Assembly (NCBI GenBank): GCA_965603365.1 | Contig: CBFDCR010000058.1 | Location: forward strand, 1-34,688 | Reading direction: 5' to 3' | Source of the DNA: JAHELQ01 sp965603365 | GTDB taxonomy: Bacteria > Acidobacteriota > Aminicenantia > UBA2199 | Length of the DNA: 34,688 nt | Position numbers and translations under genes: made by a program | The notes under the pieces: generated by a model | The model's input: only the letters and a program-made list of their open reading frames with translations | What the model was told of the DNA's origin: nothing | Database searches by the model: none | Part shown: positions 15,514-22,556 of the stretch, piece after piece | Layout of the letters: each line of letters starts with the position of its first letter | Position numbering within the stretch: the stretch's first letter is position 1

Positions 15514-16494
15514 ATGTTTATTTACGTCTATAAATTAATATTTGTTTTAATCTTTGCAATTATAGGCTATTCTTTTCCGCCCTTTCAGGGAACACCCAGG
15601 ATAATCGGTGCCCTTATAGGATCTTGTTGCGCGCTGGCACTCTCAATATTGGCCATTCGCATCAAAAAAACCGAACTCAAATATCTCTGGAGTGCCATCA
15701 TTGGTATCTTAGGTGGAATTATCCTGGGACTTGCAACTTACCTGATATTTGAGCATATTTTTCGGGCCTGGTCAGCCTATATATTTTTAAAATCCCTGGT
15801 TCTGATTGGTTTTCCCATTACCGGTTTGTTTGTGGGCATTCATAAACCCAACTTGTTTTCACCCATGAATATTAAAGAATTCTTCCGCGGCAGCAGTGCT
15901 TTTACAGAGTCATTTATTGTTGATACGAGTGCTATTATCGACGGGAGGATCGTGGCCATTATTGACTCCGGTTTTGTAGAAGGGGAAATCATCATTACCC
16001 AATTTGTTTTGGCTGAACTGCAGTTGATTGCCGATTCCAATGATCCCAATAAAAAAATCCGGGGCAAGAGAGGCCTGGATGTAGTGGAACAACTGAGGAA
16101 AAATCCTGGTACTTCCCTTACAATTTTAAATAAGAATATACCCAGCATAAGAGAAGTGGATCAGAAATTGGTTTTACTTGCCAAAGAAAATAACTTCAAA
16201 ATTATCACCAATGATGTAAATTTAAGCCGAATCGCCAAACTGCAGGATGTAAAAGTCCTTAATGTGAACGAACTGGCCTTTAGTCTGAAACCCATTGTCC
16301 ATCCGGGTGAACATCTGAAAGTCTATATCTCCAGAGAGGGCAAAGAGAAGAAGCAGGGTATTTCTTATTTAGACGATGGTACTATGATTGTTATTGACGA
16401 TGCTAAATATGATATCGGCAAAGATGTCATGATCGAAGTAACCTCTGTGCTGCAAACCACCACCGGTAAAATGATATTCGGGAAAAAGTTATAA
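15514..16494 (+). CDS. Membrane-bound PIN-TRAM domain protein (YacL family)
   Basis: A 326-residue protein with about four N-terminal membrane helices (residues 5-110), a PIN nuclease domain with the expected acidic residues (Asp137 and Asp143 in VDTSAIIDGR, Glu169 in LAELQ, Asp234 in TNDVNLSR) and a C-terminal TRAM RNA-binding domain (~265-326). YacL-type proteins are widespread putative membrane ribonucleases of unknown target. In many bacteria the gene is followed by ispD and ispF; here ispF follows directly with a 4-nt gap and ispD is absent. AAGGAG supports ATG 15514. Confidence 0.88.
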   Translation: MFIYVYKLIFVLIFAIIGYSFPPFQGTPRIIGALIGSCCALALSILAIRIKKTELKYLWSAIIGILGGIILGLATYLIFEHIFRAWSAYIFLKSLVLIGFPITGLFVGIHKPNLFSPMNIKEFFRGSSAFTESFIVDTSAIIDGRIVAIIDSGFVEGEIIITQFVLAELQLIADSNDPNKKIRGKRGLDVVEQLRKNPGTSLTILNKNIPSIREVDQKLVLLAKENNFKIITNDVNLSRIAKLQDVKVLNVNELAFSLKPIVHPGEHLKVYISREGKEKKQGISYLDDGTMIVIDDAKYDIGKDVMIEVTSVLQTTTGKMIFGKKL

Positions 16495-16498
16495 TACA

Positions 16499-16984
16499 TT
16501 GTTGAAAATCAAATCAGGCATCGGTTACGATATCCATAGACTGGAGGCGGGCAGTGGACTCTTTATCGGAGGCGTCAAAGTATCCAATCGACTAAAGTTT
16601 TCCGCCCATTCCGACGGCGATGTATTGATCCACGCCCTGATCGATTCACTCTTGGGCGCCTTAGGAGAGCCCGATATAGGAGAACATTTTCCCGATACCG
16701 ATCCGCAGTTCAGAGATATCAGCAGCGTCGTTTTACTCCAAAAAACTTATAAAATCGTTAAGGAAAAAAAATATGAAATCATAAATATTGACTGTGTGGT
16801 GATTGCCGAGAGGCCTAAAATTAGCCCCTACAAAAAGAACATCCGCAGCCGCCTGTCATCCCTGCTGGGCATGTCGGAACAGGATATCAATGTTAAAGCC
16901 AAAACCAAAGAAAAGGTCGATGCCGTGGGTAGGGGAGAAGCAGTCGAATGCTTTTGTGTCTGCATGATCCGAAGTATAATATAA
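16499..16984 (+). CDS. ispF: 2-C-methyl-D-erythritol 2,4-cyclodiphosphate synthase
   Basis: Non-mevalonate isoprenoid enzyme that cyclises CDP-ME 2-phosphate. The 161-residue chain has the zinc motif YDIHRLE (Asp11, His13), SDGDVLIHALIDSLLGALGEPDIGEHFPDTD, and the C-terminal TKEKVDAVGRGEAVECFCVCMI. No ATG exists; TTG 16499 or TTG 16502 starts it. A TATAAT (16490-16495) sits directly upstream and no ribosome site is visible, so it may also be read from a leaderless transcript, though no good -35 was found. IspD is not encoded beside it. Confidence 0.93.
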   Translation: MLKIKSGIGYDIHRLEAGSGLFIGGVKVSNRLKFSAHSDGDVLIHALIDSLLGALGEPDIGEHFPDTDPQFRDISSVVLLQKTYKIVKEKKYEIINIDCVVIAERPKISPYKKNIRSRLSSLLGMSEQDINVKAKTKEKVDAVGRGEAVECFCVCMIRSII

Positions 16985-16990
16985 ACAACA

Positions 16991-18304
16991 ATGGGTAGAA
17001 TTCCTTTGATTACTATCGTCGGTGTCCCCAATACCGGTAAATCGACCCTATTCAATCGTCTTATTGGAGGACGCAAGGCATTGGTACATTCAGATCCAGG
17101 AATGACCCGGGACATATTTAAAAAGAGCTTCGACATTAATAGTCGGATTTTCTTTATTCAGGACTCCGGCGGTTTTTTTCTAAATGAGGATCTTATCACC
17201 CGGGAAATCAACAAACGAATATTTCGTGAAGTAAAAAACTCCGATTTGATCATTTTTATATTCGACGGTAAAAGGGAGTTGTTGGGTTATGAGAAGGACC
17301 TTTATTTAGATATTGTTAAGAATAACAATAATATCATTCCGGTGGTCAATAAGGTTGATAATCCAAAAAAATTCATATTAGCTTCGTCGTATTATACTCT
17401 CAAGCTGGATTACCTGTTCATATCTGCCGAACATAACCTGGGCATCGACGAGTTGCTCGAACAAATTTTAATCAGAATTCCGCCGTCGACTCAAAGCATT
17501 GATGAGCCGGAATCACCACTGGCGAGAATCAGCATCGTGGGTAAACCCAACGTGGGCAAGTCTTCCATTATTAATAAAATCCTGAATGATGAGTGTGTAA
17601 TTGTCAGCCCTCTCCCAGGTACCACCAGAGATTCTGTTGACCTTGAAATACGGCGAAACAACCGGTCTTTTATCCTGGTCGACAATGCCGGTATTCGAAA
17701 ACTTCAGAAGGTTAAAGAAGGAACCGAAAGTGCTGCTGTCATCAGGGCTGACAAAGATATCAAAAATGCAGATATTGTTATCTTTGTCATCGATATATCC
17801 CAAAAGATCGATCAGAACGATCTATACATCGCTGGAAAGATACTGAAATCCGCCAGACCCGTTATCGTTGCCTGTAATAAATGGGATCTGATCAAAAACC
17901 GCCATGACCCACAGCCGGTCCTGAAGAAAGTAAAAGAGAGGCTCAACTCTTTTTATTTTGCCCCCTTCTTGTTCACATCGGCCACATCAGGAAAAAATAT
18001 CTTTAATTTGATACACAAAGCCGAACATATCTATACCAGGTTACACCAGAAAATTAAATCCTCTCCTCTCAATCAATTACTGCAGGAAATATTGCAGGAA
18101 AGAAAGTTACTAACTGAAGATAAGCGAAAATTTAATTGCAAATATGCCGCAATCGAATCTTATTCGCCATTTTTCATTAAATTTTTCACCAAAACCGGTG
18201 TCCGGTTAAAATCCAGTGAAGAGGTATATCTCAAAAAGCGCCTCCAGGAAGAACTTAATTTAGAGGGCATTCCGGTATTCTTCAAAATCTCAGCTAAAAA
18301 ATAA
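16991..18304 (+). CDS. der: Ribosome-assembly GTPase Der (EngA)
   Basis: A double-GTPase of 437 residues needed for 50S maturation. Domain 1: GVPNTGKST, GMTRD, DSGGF, NKVD. Domain 2: GKPNVGKSS, GTTRD, DNAGI, NKWD. A C-terminal KH-like domain ends in EGIPVFFKISAKK. G3 motifs are slightly unusual (DSGG and DNAG instead of the commoner DTGG/DTAG). ATG 16991 has no ribosome site and lies just beyond TATAATATAAA (16975-16985), so it may be initiated from a near-leaderless transcript as well as by read-through from ispF. Confidence 0.95.
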   Translation: MGRIPLITIVGVPNTGKSTLFNRLIGGRKALVHSDPGMTRDIFKKSFDINSRIFFIQDSGGFFLNEDLITREINKRIFREVKNSDLIIFIFDGKRELLGYEKDLYLDIVKNNNNIIPVVNKVDNPKKFILASSYYTLKLDYLFISAEHNLGIDELLEQILIRIPPSTQSIDEPESPLARISIVGKPNVGKSSIINKILNDECVIVSPLPGTTRDSVDLEIRRNNRSFILVDNAGIRKLQKVKEGTESAAVIRADKDIKNADIVIFVIDISQKIDQNDLYIAGKILKSARPVIVACNKWDLIKNRHDPQPVLKKVKERLNSFYFAPFLFTSATSGKNIFNLIHKAEHIYTRLHQKIKSSPLNQLLQEILQERKLLTEDKRKFNCKYAAIESYSPFFIKFFTKTGVRLKSSEEVYLKKRLQEELNLEGIPVFFKISAKK

Positions 18305-18306
18305 AA

Positions 18307-18888
18307 ATGATCAAACTGGCGATATTTGATATGGATGGCACTGTTTTTGAAAGCTATCTGAACTGGCCTGAAATCAAGCAGACGATGGATATCAAAACCG
18401 GCAACATATTAAAGGAGATTTATACCGGGAATTCTGTAGATACACGTAAATTGGATATACTGGAGAAGTACGAAGAAGAAAATTCTCTAAGAACAAAACC
18501 CATAAGAGGTATTGGAGAATTCCTGTCGTTTTTGACCGACGTACAAATCCCAAAAGTACTTATTACCAATAACAACCAACGGAATACCGATTACCTGCTA
18601 AAAAAATTTAATCTGGCTTTTGATCTAATCATTACCCGGGAGATGAATCTCTGGAAACCTGAACCCCACGGTTTAATATATGCCATGGAATTGTTTCACT
18701 GCCAAACCCATGAAACGATCTCTATAGGAGACAGCAACTACGATGTCTGGGCCTCCCGGGAAGCGAGGATAAACAACATTTACATTATTCAAACCCCGAA
18801 TAAAATCATCGATACCGATGACGATGTCCATTTTTTCAATGATTATTTAGAGTTAAAGCAAATTATTAAAGGCAAATTTTGTGCTTGA
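18307..18888 (+). CDS. HAD-family phosphatase (phosphoglycolate phosphatase-like)
   Basis: A 193-residue HAD hydrolase with intact motifs: IFDMDGTVF (Asp8, Asp10), LITNNN, a lysine in LWKPEPHGL, and ISIGDSNYDVWASREA. The cap is small and helical, like Gph and pyrophosphatase-type enzymes. Start ATG 18307 follows der after 2 nt, so the gene belongs to the same transcription unit. The substrate cannot be read from sequence. Confidence 0.85.
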   Translation: MIKLAIFDMDGTVFESYLNWPEIKQTMDIKTGNILKEIYTGNSVDTRKLDILEKYEEENSLRTKPIRGIGEFLSFLTDVQIPKVLITNNNQRNTDYLLKKFNLAFDLIITREMNLWKPEPHGLIYAMELFHCQTHETISIGDSNYDVWASREARINNIYIIQTPNKIIDTDDDVHFFNDYLELKQIIKGKFCA

Positions 18889-18908
18889 TCTGTGGGAAAG
18901 AAATTCTA

Positions 18909-18926
18909 ATGTCGACATGTCGACAT
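18909..18926. promoter_or_regulatory. 18-bp perfect palindrome upstream of parAB
   Basis: ATGTCGACATGTCGACAT is a perfect 18-bp palindrome made of two overlapping TGTCGACA units. It lies 36 nt upstream of the parA -35 box. A related half (GACAAGTCGA, 18974-18983) lies inside the promoter spacer. It is a candidate ParA/ParB operator or a divergent parS site; it does not match the classical parS TGTTTCACGTGAAACA. Confidence 0.6.
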
Positions 18927-18961
18927 GCCCCGAAAAAATCATAAAACTCGCATCATTTTTC

Positions 18962-18990
18962 TTGACAAATAACGACAAGTCGAATAAGAT
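18962..18990 (+). promoter_or_regulatory. Sigma70 promoter of parA-parB
   Basis: TTGACA (18962-18967), 17-nt spacer, TAAGAT (18985-18990). The spacer contains GACAAGTCGA, related to the upstream palindrome, so a bound repressor would block RNA polymerase. Confidence 0.7.
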
Positions 18991-19053
18991 ATAAAAATCA
19001 TATAAAGATCAAAATATGGTTTCGAGGTGACGAATTTATTAGGAGAAAAAATA

Positions 19054-19815
19054 GTGATTATTACAATTGCAAACCAAAAAGGTGGTGTTGGCAAAACAAC
19101 CACGGCGGTCAATCTGTCGGCAGGTCTGGCTTTCCTGGGACATAAAATCCTGCTGATAGACATGGATCCCCAGGCCAATTCAACAGTCTCTTTTATTGAT
19201 CCCCATTCAATCAACCACAACATTTTCGATTATCTGGACAGCGGTGATATATCGCCCGAAGCGGTGATACACCCAACGAACATTAATTATCTGGAGATGA
19301 TGCCGGCTTCCATTTCGCTGGCCAAATTAGAAACCAAACTGATAGGGGAGATAGACGGTCATTTCAGGCTGAAAGACCGAATCGAGCCTATTAAATATAA
19401 ATACGACTTTGTGATCATCGACACACCGCCCACATTGGGAATCATAACGATTAACTCGTTGGTAGCGGCCAGCCATTTATTGATTCCCATCCAGGCCTCC
19501 TATTACGCCTTAGAAGGGACCGACGACCTGTTGGAAACCTATGAGAAGGTAAAGGGGAGAAGTAATCCCAACCTGGAGATCCTGGGGGTTCTTATTACCT
19601 TGTACGACAAACGAACCATCATTGCCAAGGACAGTGAGGAGCATATCCGGCAGTTGTTTGGCCAAAAGGTATTCGAAACCATTATATCCAAAAATGTCCG
19701 GCTCGAAGAGAGCCCGGCATACAAAGAATCTATCTTTACGTTTGCCCCTGACTCAAAGGGGGCTATCGAATACCAACAATTGGCCGAGGAGATACTCAAG
19801 AATGCCAAGCTCTAG
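19054..19815 (+). CDS. parA: Chromosome partitioning ATPase ParA (Soj)
   Basis: A 253-residue deviant-Walker ATPase that binds DNA nonspecifically and moves ParB-parS complexes. It has KGGVGKTT (9-16) with the signature lysine, LIDMDPQANST, and VIIDTPPTLGIITINSL. GTG 19054 is preferred (MIITIANQKGG, the normal Soj N-terminus) with GGAG 8-9 nt upstream; GTG 19027 would add nine residues. The short N-terminus without a HTH indicates a chromosomal type Ia-like Soj rather than a plasmid P1-type ParA. It overlaps parB by 14 nt. Confidence 0.93.
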   Translation: MIITIANQKGGVGKTTTAVNLSAGLAFLGHKILLIDMDPQANSTVSFIDPHSINHNIFDYLDSGDISPEAVIHPTNINYLEMMPASISLAKLETKLIGEIDGHFRLKDRIEPIKYKYDFVIIDTPPTLGIITINSLVAASHLLIPIQASYYALEGTDDLLETYEKVKGRSNPNLEILGVLITLYDKRTIIAKDSEEHIRQLFGQKVFETIISKNVRLEESPAYKESIFTFAPDSKGAIEYQQLAEEILKNAKL

Positions 19816-20662
19816 AAAAGTCGGTCTTCCCACCAACCTTAAATTAAAACATGATAACCATTTTGTCGATGAAATCACGGTGAGATCCAAAACCACCATT
19901 ATCCGTAACATACCCATCGACAAAATCGAAACGAACAACCTTCAGCCCCGTAAGGACTTTGGCGATCTTCAAGAATTGGCAAACTCCATTAAGGAAAAGG
20001 GTATTATTGAACCCATTATTTTAAGGCCCAAAAATGGAAAATTTGAAATCATTGCCGGGGAGAGACGCTATAGAGCAGCCAAAATGGTAGAAATGCATGA
20101 GATCCCGGCCATTGAGTACGATGTTCCGGATAACGAAGCCTTAGAGATATCGATTGTTGAGAATATCCAGAGAAAAGATTTAAATATATTCGAAGAAGCT
20201 TATTCGTTGAAAACTCTATCTGAAATCTACGGTTATACCCATCAGGATATAGCCGCCAAAATCGGAAAATCCAGGGTTACGGTGACCGAAGTGCTCCGCC
20301 TTACCGATTTGCCCTCTGAGGTTGCCCAAAAGTGCATAGAGCTGAATATAACATCAAAGACATTCTTGCTGGAATTAACAAAACTGGAAGACCCGACTAA
20401 AATGATGGAGGTTTTAAATAACTACGAAGCGGAACCGTTTTCTAGAGAGAAAATAAAGGAGCAGCGCAAAGCCGAGAAAAAACCGGATCAAAAAAAAATT
20501 GAGCGCCCCTTTAAATTTAAATTTGTCACTGACGATAAGGCTGTTAATATTGATTTTAAGTTCAACTCAACAGATATAGATAAAAATAAAATCATTAACA
20601 TCCTGGAAAAGTTAATCCAGGACATCAGGGAAAACCGCATCAAAGAACTAAAGCTCAAGTAG
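19802..20662 (+). CDS. parB: Chromosome partitioning CTPase ParB (Spo0J)
   Basis: A 286-residue parS-binding DNA clamp. It has the CTP-binding GERRYR (86-91) and ENIQR (120-124), and a helix-turn-helix (about 147-168, HQDIAAKIGKSRVTVTEVLRL) for site recognition. The C-terminal third is charged and would dimerise. ATG 19802 is chosen: it overlaps the parA stop, with GAGGAG 11-12 nt upstream, and the frame upstream is just parA in another frame. No classical parS was found in the window. Confidence 0.92.
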   Translation: MPSSRKVGLPTNLKLKHDNHFVDEITVRSKTTIIRNIPIDKIETNNLQPRKDFGDLQELANSIKEKGIIEPIILRPKNGKFEIIAGERRYRAAKMVEMHEIPAIEYDVPDNEALEISIVENIQRKDLNIFEEAYSLKTLSEIYGYTHQDIAAKIGKSRVTVTEVLRLTDLPSEVAQKCIELNITSKTFLLELTKLEDPTKMMEVLNNYEAEPFSREKIKEQRKAEKKPDQKKIERPFKFKFVTDDKAVNIDFKFNSTDIDKNKIINILEKLIQDIRENRIKELKLK

Positions 20663-20792
20663 ATTTTTTCTAAAATTTATCGTTGGTTTACATAATATAC
20701 CTTATCCGACGTCACAAATACGGTAAGCCAAAAGCACCAATATATCACAATAATCGACATTGTGGAAAATCCATGTGGAAACATTGTGAAAA
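20663..20792. other. Intergenic region with TGTGGAAA repeats
   Basis: Contains three related words in 35 nt: ATTGTGGAAAATC, CATGTGGAAACATTG and ATTGTGAAAATC. They could be the terminal sequence of the adjacent transposase-derived element or degenerate protein-binding sites. No gene seen. Confidence 0.4.
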
Positions 20793-21755
20793 TCACTGTA
20801 TCAATTCTTTGATTTTTTGCTCCAATTCCACTCGAGATGTGACTCTCATTTGCTTCAACAAATTTTTAATCATGTTGATTAAGAGCGTTTCTGCCAAATT
20901 CGCTGGTTGATTACTAGCGGGCATAAACTCAAACTTGAAGCGATTGGACTTTAACTTTAAATATTGCCTGATATTAGTTGATGTTAGATCGGTTTTCCTC
21001 GGATTTAAAAAAAGTTTGATATCTTTCACACCTTGATAGACAGGATCAATTTGCTCATCCATAAATCGGATGAAATCTCCGGTATCGTATTTTTCATGCA
21101 CTTTTACAGCTAATATATATCCAGAAGTTAAATCTACGGCAACCAATAAGAATGCTGAAATTCGGGCTTTTTCACAGCCAAGACGAGCCTTCATAACACC
21201 TGGCTGATTATCCTGATAATAGAGTTCGATCTCCTCGCGTAAATATAATACTTCTGCATTCGAAATATTTCTGGCGATTAAGCCATTTGCTGCAATACCA
21301 CTATATCTGTATTTGTTCAAAATTTTTGAAATCGTGCCCTTGCAAATCTTTCTAAGCCCCTTATGGCCGGCCTCTTCCCCGTATCGCCTGGCATATTCGG
21401 CCAGTCTTTCCATGGTCCAATCTTCATGTTCGGCATGAAGCTGGCGCAGCCAATCCCTGGCATCTTCGCTGATTTTTTGAGGTCTGCCGCGGCGTGGTAA
21501 GTCTCCCAAAGCTGCCAAAACCCCGAACTGTAAAGCCTTATCGATACAGCGTTCTACTTTTGGGCGGTTTGTATTTAACCCCCGGGCAATATGAGATATC
21601 GACTTGCCGTCTGCATAGCCGGTCAATATCCTGGCCCGCTCAACCTTTCTGGGAGTTTCGGCACTGGATTCTATGATTTTCCACAATCGATCCTTTTCTT
21701 CGACGGTCAATTTTAATTTTTCCCTCTTGCTCTCAAATGCCATTTTTGGCCTCAT
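20793..21755 (-). CDS. IS630-type transposase with degenerate catalytic triad
   Basis: A 320-residue protein with the IS630/Tc1-mariner layout: N-terminal helix-turn-helix (KVERARILTGYADGKSISHIARGL), a linker with LPRRGRPQKIS, a second winged helix, then the RNase H-like region with VAVDLTSGYILAVKVHEKYDTGDFIRFMDE. The catalytic positions are altered: the first aspartate region reads LYLREE (about 170-175), the second, normally LxLDN, reads LFLNPRKTD (Asn251), and only the last glutamate (NLAE, Glu289) remains. It is therefore probably not an active transposase. The frame is nevertheless full length without stops and has a good promoter, which suggests retention. ATG 21755 fits the leaderless layout. 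Confidence 0.7.
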   Translation of the reverse strand: MRPKMAFESKREKLKLTVEEKDRLWKIIESSAETPRKVERARILTGYADGKSISHIARGLNTNRPKVERCIDKALQFGVLAALGDLPRRGRPQKISEDARDWLRQLHAEHEDWTMERLAEYARRYGEEAGHKGLRKICKGTISKILNKYRYSGIAANGLIARNISNAEVLYLREEIELYYQDNQPGVMKARLGCEKARISAFLLVAVDLTSGYILAVKVHEKYDTGDFIRFMDEQIDPVYQGVKDIKLFLNPRKTDLTSTNIRQYLKLKSNRFKFEFMPASNQPANLAETLLINMIKNLLKQMRVTSRVELEQKIKELIQ

Positions 21756-21760
21756 CTATT

Positions 21761-21789
21761 ATTATAATATAATTTTCATTTTATTGCAA
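21761..21789 (-). promoter_or_regulatory. Promoter of the IS630-type gene, leaderless layout
   Basis: Minus strand TTGCAA (21789-21784), 17-nt spacer, TATAAT (21766-21761), then ATG 21755 after only 5 nt with no ribosome site. Confidence 0.65.
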
Positions 21790-22025
21790 CATTAATAAAA
21801 AAACATATATTTTGATGTAACAATATTATGGAAACGTAAGCCAGCAAATCGTTTTCTATGCCCGAAGTGAGCCGGGTTAATGTTCCAATTTGAGGAACAA
21901 AAGATTTTTAATCTTGACGCGGCACTAATTGTTGCGCAAAAAAATGCAGTGCGTTTTGGTTTTAATGATGTCGTGACACCAATGTAATATTATGATAAAA
22001 TGGTTTCTAATAGGAGTGATGCCCG

Positions 22026-22469
22026 ATGCCCCGGCCAAAGGTAAAGATCGATCCAAATTTGCAAGAGCAGGCTCGAAAGGAGTTGAACCGACTCCCCTAC
22101 CCCCGGAAATTTATCCAATTGATGGCCATCATGTCCGCCAGAGACTACCCGGTGGATACGGTGGCCGGTATCCTCCAGGTTTCCCGGCGCAGCATCTTTC
22201 GCTGGATCGACAGATTAAAAAAACACGGCAGCGAAGGCCTTGAAGATAAACCCAAAGGCCACATGAAAGCAAAACTATCACCTCAACACATCCAGACGAT
22301 TAAAAAATGGCTCCAAACCAGTCAAAACACCACCGGTGAATCTACCCACTGGACCCTAAAAAAACTTCAAGCAGAGGTCTACGAAGTATTCCACATCAAA
22401 ATCAGCACCACAGCCCTGTGGAAGTATCTAAAGGAGCAAGGGATCGATTTCACCAGACAAAAAAGATAA
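22026..22469 (+). CDS. IS630-type transposase N-terminal half (DNA-binding only)
   Basis: A 147-residue protein equal to the N-terminal part of IS630 OrfA: KFIQLMAIMSARDYPVDTVAGILQVSRRSIFRWIDRLKKHG (helix-turn-helix), then SPQHIQTIKKWLQ and WTLKKLQAEVYEVFHIKISTTALWKYLKEQGI (second winged helix). The DDE catalytic half that normally follows is absent; a DUF4209 gene begins 87 nt downstream. It ends with an A-rich stretch (ACAAAAAAGATAA). ATG 22026 has AGGAG about 9 nt upstream. It is either an IS remnant or a solitary DNA-binding protein. Confidence 0.75.
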   Translation: MPRPKVKIDPNLQEQARKELNRLPYPRKFIQLMAIMSARDYPVDTVAGILQVSRRSIFRWIDRLKKHGSEGLEDKPKGHMKAKLSPQHIQTIKKWLQTSQNTTGESTHWTLKKLQAEVYEVFHIKISTTALWKYLKEQGIDFTRQKR

Positions 22470-22498
22470 TAAAATTTCGTTTTGTTTTAAAAATAGCG

Positions 22499-22527
22499 TT
22501 GCAAACTGGAAAAAATTATACTATTAT
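22499..22527 (+). promoter_or_regulatory. Promoter of the DUF4209 gene
   Basis: TTGCAA (22499-22504), 17-nt spacer, TATTAT (22522-22527). AGGAT precedes ATG 22557 by about 7 nt. Confidence 0.5.
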
Positions 22528-22556
22528 TATAGCAGTAACTTTTTTAGGATAATCCC

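Noticed and set aside
18909..18926. Palindrome called outright as parS
   Set aside because: It does not match TGTTTCACGTGAAACA; kept only as a candidate operator or divergent site.
20755..20792. TGTGGAAA words as DnaA boxes marking oriC near parAB
   Set aside because: They differ from TGTGGATAA, are few, have no AT-rich unwinding region pattern I can defend, and dnaA/dnaN/mnmG are not in the window.
22450..22475. Programmed -1 frameshift at the A-run ending the IS630 N-terminal half
   Set aside because: The A6G run is not in the canonical register, and the alternative frame closes at about 22553 without any DDE-like sequence.
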